The notes beneath the pieces are model-generated. The model was not told where the DNA came from and did not search any database. It worked only from the letters and a program-made list of their open reading frames with translations. DNA of 64,000 nucleotides from Fredinandcohnia quinoae (lineage in GTDB: Bacteria; Bacillota; Bacilli; Bacillales; Bacillaceae_L): contig NZ_JAKTTI010000002.1 in NCBI RefSeq assembly GCF_022427965.1, positions 62,001 to 126,000 of the forward strand, given 5' to 3'. The position numbers were made by a program, and so were the translations under genes. This document shows positions 37,810 through 46,649 of this stretch, piece after piece (position 1 is the stretch's first letter; each line of letters opens with the position of its first letter).

Positions 37810-38691
37810 TTATAATTCGTACACTTCGCGTTTAAATAGCCTTCTTCCCGTAACAACAAATAATAAAACAACAACTACCATTGTTACTGCAATCGCACTA
37901 GAATATCCTAATTGATAAATCGGCGTTCGCTGACCAAATCCGAGGATAAATTGATACATGGCCGTATTCCACATTCGGGTTGGCGGTTCAGCTCCTCCAA
38001 ATGCGAACAGGAAGTCAAACAATCGAATCGCATTGATTCCCCATAAAATGATTGCGATTGACATTACATCCCAAATTAACGGAAGCGTAACCTTAGTGAA
38101 AATTGTAAATGTAGATGCGCCCTCTACTCGTGCTGCTTCAAAGATTGTATTTGGAATTTTATCTACTCCAGCTAATAGAATAATTGCATAAAAACCAGTA
38201 CTGTACCAAATAATCGATGTAATGGCAGACATCATAATATTGTCAGGACCCGTCCAGTTCACTGGATCAAGTCCAATGGCAGTTAACACAGAGTTAAAAA
38301 AACCAATATCATACCGGTATAAATAATTCCAAACAACTGCCAACGCAATTGGAGCAATGATTTGCGGGAAAAATATAATCGCTCGAATTGCCTTTTTTGC
38401 AATAACTCCTTGACTTAATAATGCCGTAAAGAGAAATCCAATTAGAAAAACGAAAATTCCACCAACAAATAAAATGAGCATCATATTCAAAAATGATTGC
38501 CAGTAAATTGGATCATGGATTATTTTCGCATAATTTTTAAGCCCCACAAAAGTCATATGTTCGGTAAAACCACTCCACTCATGAAAACTAATCCATAGGC
38601 CATAAATGGCTGGACCAATGAAAAATACAAGATATAAGCCTACCGCTGGTAATAAATATGGGATTGTTAGTTTTTTTCGACTATTCCTCAC
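37810..38691 (-). CDS. Carbohydrate ABC permease (MalF-like)
   Basis: Permease partner, about 293 residues from the chosen start, with six helices and the loop FEAARVEGASTFTIFTKV. AAGGAGGG stands 8 bases before GTG 38691; a longer in-frame start at 38724 would contain the binding site and is unlikely. The gene follows a terminator-like hairpin that separates it from the binding-protein gene. Confidence 0.9.
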   Translation of the reverse strand: MRNSRKKLTIPYLLPAVGLYLVFFIGPAIYGLWISFHEWSGFTEHMTFVGLKNYAKIIHDPIYWQSFLNMMLILFVGGIFVFLIGFLFTALLSQGVIAKKAIRAIIFFPQIIAPIALAVVWNYLYRYDIGFFNSVLTAIGLDPVNWTGPDNIMMSAITSIIWYSTGFYAIILLAGVDKIPNTIFEAARVEGASTFTIFTKVTLPLIWDVMSIAIILWGINAIRLFDFLFAFGGAEPPTRMWNTAMYQFILGFGQRTPIYQLGYSSAIAVTMVVVVLLFVVTGRRLFKREVYEL

Positions 38692-38722
38692 ATTACATCC
38701 CTCCTTAACACTTCTGCTTTTC

Positions 38723-38755
38723 AAAAAAGCAGGGGGAACGCATTCCTCCTGCTTT
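38723..38755 (-). terminator. Terminator-like hairpin between binding-protein and permease genes
   Basis: 13-base arms (38726-38738, 38743-38755) with one internal mismatch and a 4-base loop. Minus-strand RNA ends in a run of six U. It should stop much of the transcription after the binding-protein gene. Confidence 0.7.
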
Positions 38756-38770
38756 CCAAATAGCTGTCTC

Positions 38771-40075
38771 TTATTGTTTATCCCAATATTCTTTTGTTTG
38801 CTTTTGTAGCTCCTTGATAAATTCTTCTGCCTTGATTTCGCCGAAAATTAATTTATCATCAAGTGGTAAGAATACTATTTTCCACCAATCAGGGAATTCA
38901 GCTTGTAAGCCATCATATTCTTTATGATAAGATGAAGCATTGATAACTAATTCTCTAAAATCTGCCAATGCCTCAGGTGCCTCTAAATCTGCTCTAGTGC
39001 TAATATTTTTTGTATCCTTCACAATTCCTTCTTGATATTTCTTCTGCATGGCAAATGCTAAGAAATCAGAAACCGCTTCTTTTTGAGCTCCTTTTGGTGC
39101 AACCCATCCAATCAAGTAAAGCTCTGCCTGATCAGTTCCTCCTTTTCCACCTTCAATTGTTGGAAAAGGAAAAGCTTTATATACAAAGTCTTCCGCAGAA
39201 TATTCAGCAGTTTCACTTGATAACCAGCTTCCATTTAGGATCATTGCAGAATCACCACTTGCCCATGCTGTTTGCGCTGCCGGGTACTGACTTCCTTTAT
39301 ATCCATCGACAAACAGGCCTAGATCAACAAGTTCCTGCACCTTTTTGGCAGCTTCCACATAGCCAGACTGAGACCATGTTTCACCTGTTTTATCTCCAGC
39401 TGCTTCAACTAAAGCACCCGGACCCATCAAACGTTCAACTAACCAGTAGTAATAATACGCATTATAGAAATCGATATTTCCATCTTGTGCGAGCGGAGCC
39501 AATCCTGCATTCTTTAACTTTTTCGCTACTTCGATAAATTCATCCCAAGTTTTCGGTGGTTCAACTCCATGCTCATTGAATACGTTTTCATTATAATGAA
39601 AGCCTGAGCTAATAATTTCATATGGGATAAAATACGTATTGTCATCTTTTTGATAGAAAGATAGAACGTCGTCAATGAATACATCTTGGAATGGTGTATC
39701 TTCATTTGGAATTTTCTTTGTCAGTAGTTCATTTAATGGTTCAACTAACTCATTATTGATAAGTGCTCCTTCAACCTCTGCTCCAGATTGTTCCGTAAGG
39801 TCTGGTGCATCTCCACTTAATGCTGCATTTCGTACTTTAGACATCACTTCACGGCCCATCCATTGTACGTCAATCTTTACATCTGGATTAGCATCCTCAT
39901 AAGCGTCAATGACTTTTTGGATGACTACTTGCTGTGGCTCACCTTTATTCCACATCGACCAATACTTGATTGTTGTGTCTTTGCTTGAGGATGAACTTCC
40001 ACTACTACAAGCAGATAATACTAAAACAAGCGCCAACAGAAGTGTGATAAAAAAACTACTTCTCTTTTTCCCCAC
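38771..40075 (-). CDS. Sugar-binding lipoprotein (family 1 extracellular)
   Basis: Solute-binding protein of 434 residues. The signal peptide ends in the lipobox LSAC followed by a Ser-rich linker, so it is anchored outside the membrane. The mature part has the two-lobe MalE-like pattern (TTIKYWSMWNKGEPQQ, then SGDAPDLTEQ). First gene of the importer-GntR operon. GTG start with GGGGG about 7 bases upstream. Its ligand is probably a galactose- or galactosamine-containing sugar, inferred from co-regulation with the tagatose pathway genes. Confidence 0.92.
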   Translation of the reverse strand: MGKKRSSFFITLLLALVLVLSACSSGSSSSSKDTTIKYWSMWNKGEPQQVVIQKVIDAYEDANPDVKIDVQWMGREVMSKVRNAALSGDAPDLTEQSGAEVEGALINNELVEPLNELLTKKIPNEDTPFQDVFIDDVLSFYQKDDNTYFIPYEIISSGFHYNENVFNEHGVEPPKTWDEFIEVAKKLKNAGLAPLAQDGNIDFYNAYYYYWLVERLMGPGALVEAAGDKTGETWSQSGYVEAAKKVQELVDLGLFVDGYKGSQYPAAQTAWASGDSAMILNGSWLSSETAEYSAEDFVYKAFPFPTIEGGKGGTDQAELYLIGWVAPKGAQKEAVSDFLAFAMQKKYQEGIVKDTKNISTRADLEAPEALADFRELVINASSYHKEYDGLQAEFPDWWKIVFLPLDDKLIFGEIKAEEFIKELQKQTKEYWDKQ

Positions 40076-40126
40076 AAAATTTCCCCCTTTGATCTAAAAG
40101 TTAATGCACAATTTTCTAACAATTTA

Positions 40127-40166
40127 AATATAAACTAATCGGGTTGATGGGTCAACTGGTTGATTG
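40127..40166 (-). promoter_or_regulatory. Promoter and GntR-type operator of the importer operon
   Basis: -35 TTGACC (40150-40155), 17-bp spacer, -10 TATATT (40127-40132) on the minus strand. GGGTTGATGGGTCAAC (40141-40156) overlaps the -35, and a further half-site GTTGA follows at 40160-40164, giving three half-sites. Confidence 0.75.
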
Positions 40167-40193
40167 GATATTTTTTAATAATTTTTAACATTG

Positions 40194-40230
40194 AAAAAGA
40201 GAGTTACCTACAATACCGTAGATAACTCTC
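40194..40230 (-). terminator. Terminator after the beta-galactosidase gene
   Basis: 13-base arms (40199-40211, 40218-40230) that pair fully as minus-strand RNA with one G-U, followed by UUUUU. Confidence 0.8.
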
Positions 40231-40244
40231 CTCATTTTGGTTCT

Positions 40245-41990
40245 CTATCCTAACTTTGGCGTATCAATGAATGAAATGACAGGTTCTTTATTCGCATGTA
40301 ATTCAAATACCACGATTTCATTTTTTCCCTTTTTTAGTAAAGGCCCTGGTACGTACAGTGTTTCCTGTGGACCAACTTCCCAATACCTTCCCAGGTTGAA
40401 TCCATTTATATAGACAACACCTTTTGTCCAATTTGGCAATTCGATGAAAGTATCTGCAACTTCGTCCACTTCAAATTCACCTTTGTAAAAGGCTGGACCA
40501 ACGCAAGAGTTCCCCTCTATATCCTCGAACGAAAGCCTAGAAAGATCCTCTAAAGGCAACGGAAAAATTGTCCAGTCAAACAGGAATTGGCGTTCTAAGC
40601 GTACTCCCTCTGTAATCCCTTTATAATCTCTTAATTTCGGGCCGTAATTAATTCTCCCCATATTTTCTACTAAAATATCAAGCTGTACCCCATCTCTTGG
40701 TACATTAAATGAAATTGTATTATTTTTCCACCTGTCAATCGTCCCTTTATAGTCACCATTAATAAAGACAAGTGCACGGTCACGAACATCTTGAATAGTT
40801 AATGGATGCTCATCAATTGGACCTTTAATAAAAGTACGATACAGTATAAATCCGTAATTTTGACCCATTGCTTCCATTGTTTCAGGATGAACCCTTCGTT
40901 CCGGCGTACTTATTTGCTCTAATGAATTAAATAGTGAAGCAACCTTTGTCATTCTGACTTGTCCATAACCTCGCTTTGGGATCGGAACTGGAAGCTCCAT
41001 TTCCCCTAATGGAATATGACGAGAAATCGCCTCACGAACCGCATAAAATTTCGGGGTCAAATCCCCCGATTCACTTAATGGGCAATCATAATCATAGCTT
41101 GTAACGGTTGGGGCATAATCTTCATCAAAGTTTGCTCCATTATAGAAGCCAAAGTTCGTTCCTCCATGGAACATATAAAAATTCACGGATGCCCCGTCCT
41201 CCAGCATTTCAGCAAATGTATTTGCGGCTTCATGTGGATCCCGTTGATGATGCTCCTCCCCCCAATGATCAAACCATCCATTCCAATATTCCATACAAAT
41301 TTTGGGGGTATTTGGACGATATTCATACAATTTTTCAAATGACTGTTTTGGACGTGAACCAAAATTTACAGTTGCAAGAATACCAGGTAGCATTCCACCT
41401 TGGAGCATTGAATCGGTAGGACCGTCTGAGGTAAATAGCAAAACATCCATACCTCTTGCGATCATTCCATCCTTTAGGTAAGTAAGATACTCTTTATCAT
41501 TCCCGAAGCTCCCATATTCATTTTCAATTTGCATCGCAACGATTGGACCACCATTTGAAATAAGTAAAGGCTTTAATTTTTCCATTAACACATCGAAATA
41601 CGCATCAACTTTTTCTAAGTATGGTTTGTAAGCAGTCCTTACTCTCATATTACGATCTGCTAGTAACCATGCTGGAAGACCTCCAAATTCCCATTCTGCA
41701 CAAATATAAGGGCTAGGGCGGATAATAACATGCAGTCCTACCTGTTCCGCAATTTGAATAAATCTTTCTACATCAGCAATTCCACTAAAATGAAATTTAC
41801 CTTCATGTGGCTCGTGTAAATTCCATGGAATATAGGTTTCCACCGTATTAAACCCACAAGCCTTTAATTTTAATAATCGATCCTCCCAATATTCCGGTAC
41901 AATCCGAAAATAATGGATTGCACCAGAAATTAGTTGAATCGGTTCACCATTTAAATAAAGGTCTTTACCTTGTACTTTTAAATTTGTCAA
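40245..41990 (-). CDS. GH35 beta-galactosidase
   Basis: Retaining exo-beta-galactosidase of about 581 residues, cytosolic because no signal peptide is visible. The GH35 barrel starts with ISGAIHYFR; the acid/base is the second Glu of QIENEYG and the nucleophile is the Glu of MEYWNGWFD. C-terminal beta-sandwich domains end with the family segment GVVYINGFNLGRYW. TTG 41990 is chosen because AAGGAG lies 10 bases upstream and the protein then begins as relatives do; a longer in-frame start at 42035 has no site and an atypical Cys-rich leader. Last gene of the importer operon. Confidence 0.9.
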   Translation of the reverse strand: MTNLKVQGKDLYLNGEPIQLISGAIHYFRIVPEYWEDRLLKLKACGFNTVETYIPWNLHEPHEGKFHFSGIADVERFIQIAEQVGLHVIIRPSPYICAEWEFGGLPAWLLADRNMRVRTAYKPYLEKVDAYFDVLMEKLKPLLISNGGPIVAMQIENEYGSFGNDKEYLTYLKDGMIARGMDVLLFTSDGPTDSMLQGGMLPGILATVNFGSRPKQSFEKLYEYRPNTPKICMEYWNGWFDHWGEEHHQRDPHEAANTFAEMLEDGASVNFYMFHGGTNFGFYNGANFDEDYAPTVTSYDYDCPLSESGDLTPKFYAVREAISRHIPLGEMELPVPIPKRGYGQVRMTKVASLFNSLEQISTPERRVHPETMEAMGQNYGFILYRTFIKGPIDEHPLTIQDVRDRALVFINGDYKGTIDRWKNNTISFNVPRDGVQLDILVENMGRINYGPKLRDYKGITEGVRLERQFLFDWTIFPLPLEDLSRLSFEDIEGNSCVGPAFYKGEFEVDEVADTFIELPNWTKGVVYINGFNLGRYWEVGPQETLYVPGPLLKKGKNEIVVFELHANKEPVISFIDTPKLG

Positions 41991-42067
41991 AACAATACAG
42001 CTCCTTCTACAGATGCATGGGGACATTTCTTCCACTTCATTAAAGTGGTTATCCTACAAACAAATCA

Positions 42068-42238
42068 TTATGTATATTTCCGATTGTAATCGTAAAGTAA
42101 TAAAAGAAGTCCAGCTAGACCGATTAACATGATTCCAAAATTTGGTTTTCCGACAGTACTTTGGCCAATAATGATTAAAGCAATACAAATAATAAATAGT
42201 ATTAGTTTAATAATTATGTAGAAAACATTACGATCCAT
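42068..42238 (-). CDS. 56-residue membrane protein (DUF6903-like)
   Basis: Small protein with two hydrophobic segments (about 5-26 and 35-49) separated by GQSTVGKPNFG, ending LLLLLYDYNRKYT. GGGGGG lies 8 bases before the ATG. It sits between the permease gene and the GH35 gene in the same direction. The pattern resembles small DUF6903-type proteins found beside sugar importer genes; this is from memory and not checked. An accessory subunit of the importer is a possible role but unproven. Confidence 0.75.
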   Translation of the reverse strand: MDRNVFYIIIKLILFIICIALIIIGQSTVGKPNFGIMLIGLAGLLLLLYDYNRKYT

Positions 42239-42312
42239 TCTTCAATCCCCCCAGATCTTTACATTTTAGTAAAAATGCCAGCGTTATTTTTTACTATCAA
42301 TCTTGTGGTCTC

Positions 42313-43194
42313 TTAATCTTTCAAACCACCAAGTGTCATCCCTTGTGTTAATTTTTTCTGCACAATAATGTATAAAATCAGGGTTGGCAACATGACCAGA
42401 ACCATACCTGCATACAATTGCCCATAGTTTGCGGCAGATTTCTGTGCTGCCATTAAGTTCATTAATCCGACTGGTAACGTTTTATTCGGACCAGGTATTA
42501 ACGTTAAGGCGATGATATATTCATTCCAAAATGACAGAAAGTTAAAGAGAATAATCGTTATAATACTTGGTCTTGCCATCGGAATCATAATGCGAATCAT
42601 TGTTTTAAAATACCCCGCTCCATCAACCAAAGCAGCTTCCTCATAGGTTGTGGGTAGTGATTGAAAATAACTAGATAATAAGAAAATCGTAAATGGCAAA
42701 GCTGTCGCGGCATATACCACTGCAAGGATAAATAGATTATCTAGTAAAAATCCATCACCAAATTGGCCACGCAGAAATGTATCTCCGTTCAATAACATAA
42801 GGAAGATTGGAACAACAATGTAGTTCACGTTAACAAATAATCCTGCTTTAAATAGTGTATTTAAAAACTTACTACCTCTGAATGTATACCTAGCAAGAAC
42901 ATATGCTGCAGGTAAAGCAACAACTAATAAAATCAAAAGTGCTAATGCGGTTACCATCACAGAATTTAACATATAGGTCCCCATATTTGCCTTTTGGAAA
43001 GCATCTATGAAGTTTTGAAAATAGAAGCTTGTCGGCATTGTCCAAGGGCTGCCATAAAACTCTGAATTTTGCTTAATAGATGATAGGAAAACCCAACCAA
43101 CTGGTATAATAATCGAAATGGCTAATGTAAAAAGTGCAACATATATAAACAAGTGATATACTTTTTCCGCACTCATACCTTTTCTTTTTTTCAT
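42313..43194 (-). CDS. Carbohydrate ABC permease (MalG-like)
   Basis: CUT1-family permease of 293 residues with six helices and the loop EEAALVDGAGYFKTMIRI. AAGGAGG precedes the ATG. It pairs with the MalF-like permease 15 bp upstream. With the GH35 enzyme in the same operon the imported sugar is probably a beta-galactoside. Confidence 0.92.
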   Translation of the reverse strand: MKKRKGMSAEKVYHLFIYVALFTLAISIIIPVGWVFLSSIKQNSEFYGSPWTMPTSFYFQNFIDAFQKANMGTYMLNSVMVTALALLILLVVALPAAYVLARYTFRGSKFLNTLFKAGLFVNVNYIVVPIFLMLLNGDTFLRGQFGDGFLLDNLFILAVVYAATALPFTIFLLSSYFQSLPTTYEEAALVDGAGYFKTMIRIMIPMARPSIITIILFNFLSFWNEYIIALTLIPGPNKTLPVGLMNLMAAQKSAANYGQLYAGMVLVMLPTLILYIIVQKKLTQGMTLGGLKD

Positions 43195-43209
43195 CGTTCA
43201 TCAACCTCC

Positions 43210-44100
43210 TTAATACTCATATACTTCACGTTTTGTGACATGACTAATTATTGCTGACAATGCAAATGAGAATAAGAAGATGACAACTCCAATTGCCATA
43301 CCATAACCATAAGAGGAATTCGTGTACGCCTGCTTATACATATAGCTTAAGAAGACCTCGGTTGCCCCATCAGGACCTCCGCCAGTCATTGCCTGCACAA
43401 GTAAAAAACTTAAATTAATCGTACTAATAATGAAGAACGTTAATGTAGTCCGAATGTTATTCCAAATTAGTGGCAATGTAATACTGAAAAATTGTCTAAT
43501 CCGCCCGGCACCCTCTAGGGATGAAGCCTCATATAGACTTTCTGGAATACTAGCAATGCTAGACATGTACATGACCATGTAGTAACCAATCGCTTGCCAA
43601 ATTAATGCACCACCAATCGCAAATATTGCAATTTGCTGATCACCGAGCCACATTTGTTGAAGTCCTTCAAGTTTAAACAAACCAAAAATACTATTTAGTA
43701 ATCCATTTGTCGGCGTATAAACAGCAGAAAAAATACCGGCTATAACTACAATGGATAAGATATTTGGAATATAAAAAACAACGCGGAAGAAGCTACTCCC
43801 TTTCATATTTTCTCTTGTTAGTAATGTTGCAAATAGTAATGCCATTATCATTGTGATAAGGGTAACAACTACAATCAATAGAACACTATTTTGAAGTGAT
43901 CGAATGAAGTTCATATCATCCCATAGAATTTTAAAATTAGCTAAACCAACAAATTCCTTATTATTTGAGAATCCACCCCATTTATATAAGGACATTCTAA
44001 ATACTTCGATTGTCGGGATTACCATGAAAATTGTTAATAGAATTAATGCGGGTGTTGTACAAACAAATATAAAAAAACGCTTTTGTGCCTTCTTGCTCAC
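43210..44100 (-). CDS. Carbohydrate ABC permease (MalF-like)
   Basis: Permease of about 296 residues, six helices, loop EASSLEGAGRIRQFFSI. GTG 44100 is preferred because GAGGTG is 6 bases upstream; the in-frame GTG at 44109 is itself part of that binding site. It follows a hairpin after the binding-protein gene. Confidence 0.91.
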   Translation of the reverse strand: MSKKAQKRFFIFVCTTPALILLTIFMVIPTIEVFRMSLYKWGGFSNNKEFVGLANFKILWDDMNFIRSLQNSVLLIVVVTLITMIMALLFATLLTRENMKGSSFFRVVFYIPNILSIVVIAGIFSAVYTPTNGLLNSIFGLFKLEGLQQMWLGDQQIAIFAIGGALIWQAIGYYMVMYMSSIASIPESLYEASSLEGAGRIRQFFSITLPLIWNNIRTTLTFFIISTINLSFLLVQAMTGGGPDGATEVFLSYMYKQAYTNSSYGYGMAIGVVIFLFSFALSAIISHVTKREVYEY

Positions 44101-44124
44101 TTGTTTCACCTCGGATAATAAGAG

Positions 44125-44150
44125 AACGGTGAGAAAAGGTACTCACCGTT
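44125..44150 (-). terminator. Hairpin between binding-protein and permease genes
   Basis: 9-bp perfect arms AACGGTGAG / CTCACCGTT, 8-base loop, then CTCTTATTATCC on the minus strand. Probably a weak terminator or mRNA stabiliser. Confidence 0.55.
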
Positions 44151-44177
44151 TTAACTCTTATAAGTATAAATGCATCT

Positions 44178-45512
44178 TTATTTTAGAGCAGCGCGTAATT
44201 TGTCGCTTACTTCTTCTACTGCCTTTTGCCATTCGTCAACTGATTTATCTCCAGATACAATACTGTTTACTGTTCCAAATAATGTATCTGCCATGCTTAC
44301 ACCTTCTACTGCCTCAGTTGCAGCAAATCCACCCATACCTGCTTTTGCTCCATTATCATAGATACTATAGAATAATTGGTTATCACCAGTTAATTTTTCA
44401 GTCATACCTTGAATAGGTTGAATTGCATTTGATTCAGCAAAAATACCAGCAGCTTTATCAGAATAAACAAATGTGAGGAAATCCTTTGCTGCATCTTTAT
44501 TTTTAGCTTGAGATGGAATCCACATTTGCTCAAAGAATGTAAATGCATAGCTGTCTCCGCCAGTTTCAACTGCCGGCAATGCTGTCATACCCCATTCGAA
44601 GCCTTCAGCTCTTGGTGCATCTGCCATTTCACCAACTACCCAAGTACCATTTGGCATAAAAATTGCCTTATTATCCAAGATTAATTGTTGATTTTTGCGG
44701 AAATCTTGGTCATTCGCATTTGCTACAGTTGTCTTCTCTGTATATTTCGCTAACTTATCAACCGTTTCAAAAACTTTAGTTGCTTCAGGTGTTTCCCAAA
44801 TGCCATCTTCATAAGTCATTGCTTTGTTATAGAAATCAGGTCCACCTGCTGATAAAAGTAGAGAATACGTAAATGCATCAAAGTAGCCAGTTGTTGGATA
44901 CGTAAATAATGCGATCCCTTCTTCCTTTGCCTTTTCACCTAATTCCCACATTTCATCCCAAGTCTTCGGAACTTCCCAGCCCTTTTCCTCCAACAATCCA
45001 GCGTTATAGAATAAGCCTGTTGGACTATAGAACATTGGTGCTAGGTAGGTCTTTCCATCATTGTATGGGTTAGTTGCAAGTGTATCAGTGAAACCAGGAA
45101 TTAACTTATCTTTCACTTTTACATCTTCGCCATACACGTTCATATCAAGGACATCTGTAATATCCTCTAATGCTTTATCTTTAATTAAGGTTTCTGTTAA
45201 TGCTAACTTTCGTCCCGTTGCAACCAGTACAACATCGGGATAGTTTCCTGCTTTCATGTTAGGGCTGATAACCTCTTCAATATTTTTATCAACCGTTAAT
45301 TCTACTTTCACATCAGGGTTAGCATCTTCATATGCATCAGCAAGCTTCGTCCACATATCCTTACCATAAGCAGATTCTAAAGCGGCTATCTGTAATGTTG
45401 TCTTCTTTCCATCCTCCGAATCTCTTTGGGTTTTGTTGGCATCACTCTGACAAGCCATTAACCCTAGTGATAACATTGCAATTGTACCAGCCATCATTAG
45501 CTTCTTTTTCAT
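44178..45512 (-). CDS. Sugar-binding lipoprotein (family 1 extracellular)
   Basis: Solute-binding protein of 444 residues with signal peptide and lipobox LMAC. The mature two-lobe protein resembles other family 1 sugar-binding proteins (LADAYEDANPDVKVEL near the start). First gene of the operon binding protein, two permeases, small membrane protein, GH35. GAGGGGG precedes the ATG. The ligand is probably a beta-galactoside or galactan fragment, inferred from GH35. Confidence 0.92.
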   Translation of the reverse strand: MKKKLMMAGTIAMLSLGLMACQSDANKTQRDSEDGKKTTLQIAALESAYGKDMWTKLADAYEDANPDVKVELTVDKNIEEVISPNMKAGNYPDVVLVATGRKLALTETLIKDKALEDITDVLDMNVYGEDVKVKDKLIPGFTDTLATNPYNDGKTYLAPMFYSPTGLFYNAGLLEEKGWEVPKTWDEMWELGEKAKEEGIALFTYPTTGYFDAFTYSLLLSAGGPDFYNKAMTYEDGIWETPEATKVFETVDKLAKYTEKTTVANANDQDFRKNQQLILDNKAIFMPNGTWVVGEMADAPRAEGFEWGMTALPAVETGGDSYAFTFFEQMWIPSQAKNKDAAKDFLTFVYSDKAAGIFAESNAIQPIQGMTEKLTGDNQLFYSIYDNGAKAGMGGFAATEAVEGVSMADTLFGTVNSIVSGDKSVDEWQKAVEEVSDKLRAALK

Positions 45513-45550
45513 TTTTCTCTCCCCCTCATTTAACTTCTATTTATAGCTAC

Positions 45551-45580
45551 AGTATACCGACTCGAAAAGCGCTTTCACAA
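45551..45580 (-). promoter_or_regulatory. Promoter of the GH35/importer operon with cre site
   Basis: -35 TTGTGA (45575-45580), 18-bp spacer, -10 TATACT (45551-45556) on the minus strand. TGAAAGCGCTTTTC (45564-45577) matches 12 of 14 bases of the palindromic CcpA site and overlaps the -35, predicting catabolite repression. Confidence 0.75.
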
Positions 45581-45679
45581 TAAACATCTTGTTCTGTTTT
45601 TTAGGTATCTTGCTATCCATTGAAAAAATCTCACTAAAAGATTTATACTATACGAAAGGTTATGTTAGGGGGAAATCAA

Positions 45680-46537
45680 TTGTCAAATGAGGTTTTTGAA
45701 GTACCGGCTTCCCAACGTAATAGTTTACCAGTTAAAATTCTATATGTAACTGAAGCCAAGTACGATCGTGATTGGCATAGTATTAACCATACCCATCACT
45801 TTACGGAAATTCTATTCGTTACGAAGGGCAAGGGAACGTTTATCTTTTCAAATAACGAGGTTCCCCTCACTGAACATGATTTAATTATTATCAACCCAAA
45901 TATCGAACATACAGAAAAATCAACTCATGGGGATGGCCTCGAATATATTGTCCTTGGCCTCCAAGATCTTGCATTCACATCACAGGAAGATGTAAATACA
46001 CAAGTTACTTTTTTCAACTTTCACGGTGAGAAGGAGCTCTATCTTTTTTACCTTCAGCAGTTAATAAACGAATTGCGCAGACAAGAACCAGGATATGAAT
46101 TAATTGTCCAAAATATTGTTGAAATTTTACTACAAAAAATGATTCGTCGAAAATCATTTACTCTAGAGAAGTCGACATCTGAAAAGATTTCAAAGGACAT
46201 CGCATTTGTTAAAAATCACATCAAAAAACATTTCCGTGAAGATCTTAATCTATCTATTCTAGCTGAAGCGAGTCATATCAATAAGTATTATCTGGCCCAT
46301 TCATTCAAAAAACTAGTAGGTATCTCACCAATTGAATATTTGATTCAAACACGGATTAGAGAAAGTAAAATATTGTTAGAGACTACAAACTTCCCAATCT
46401 CTGATATATCATCGATGACCGGTTTCTCATCACAATCTTTCTTTGCCCAATCTTTCAAGCGTGTAATGAATGAAACACCATCGCAATACCGAAATAAAAC
46501 CAACACCAATCACAAAAAAAAGAAACGCACCAAATGA
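45680..46537 (+). CDS. AraC-family regulator, cupin-type N-terminus
   Basis: Regulator of about 285 residues: an N-terminal cupin sensor (HTHHFTEILFVTKGKG, PNIEHTEK) and a C-terminal AraC DNA-binding domain (about 180-280) with ISPIEYLIQTRIRESKILL. TTG 45680 is chosen because TTAGGGGG lies 7 bases upstream; an in-frame ATG at 45662 overlaps it. Divergent from the GH35/importer operon, hence its likely activator. Confidence 0.9.
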   Translation: MSNEVFEVPASQRNSLPVKILYVTEAKYDRDWHSINHTHHFTEILFVTKGKGTFIFSNNEVPLTEHDLIIINPNIEHTEKSTHGDGLEYIVLGLQDLAFTSQEDVNTQVTFFNFHGEKELYLFYLQQLINELRRQEPGYELIVQNIVEILLQKMIRRKSFTLEKSTSEKISKDIAFVKNHIKKHFREDLNLSILAEASHINKYYLAHSFKKLVGISPIEYLIQTRIRESKILLETTNFPISDISSMTGFSSQSFFAQSFKRVMNETPSQYRNKTNTNHKKKKRTK

Positions 46538-46587
46538 GGATCACGGATTCTTTTTAAGGTGTAAAACAGTATTTCATAATGAAAAAT

Positions 46588-46616
46588 GGGTATGAAATCG
46601 CAGTGATTTCTTACCC
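46588..46616. terminator. Terminator between AraC and oxidoreductase genes
   Basis: Arms GGGTA-GAAATC / GATTTC-TACCC, each with one unpaired T, around GCAGT. T-rich on the plus side (GATTTTATT). Lies between convergent genes. Confidence 0.55.
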
Positions 46617-46649
46617 TGATTTTATTGTGAATTACCATGCTTCACTCAT

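Noticed and set aside
39010-39537. 175-codon open frame opposite a binding-protein gene
   Set aside because: It is antisense to an intact lipoprotein gene with a clear lipobox; the composition is a shadow of that gene.
42019-42030. Terminator between the small membrane protein and GH35 genes
   Set aside because: Only one arm of the GGGACATTTCT hairpin is present; the neighbouring CCACTT/AAGTGG stem is short and has no U-tract.
43904-44416. 170-codon open frame spanning the permease/binding-protein junction
   Set aside because: Antisense to two coding genes and across their hairpin; no start signal.
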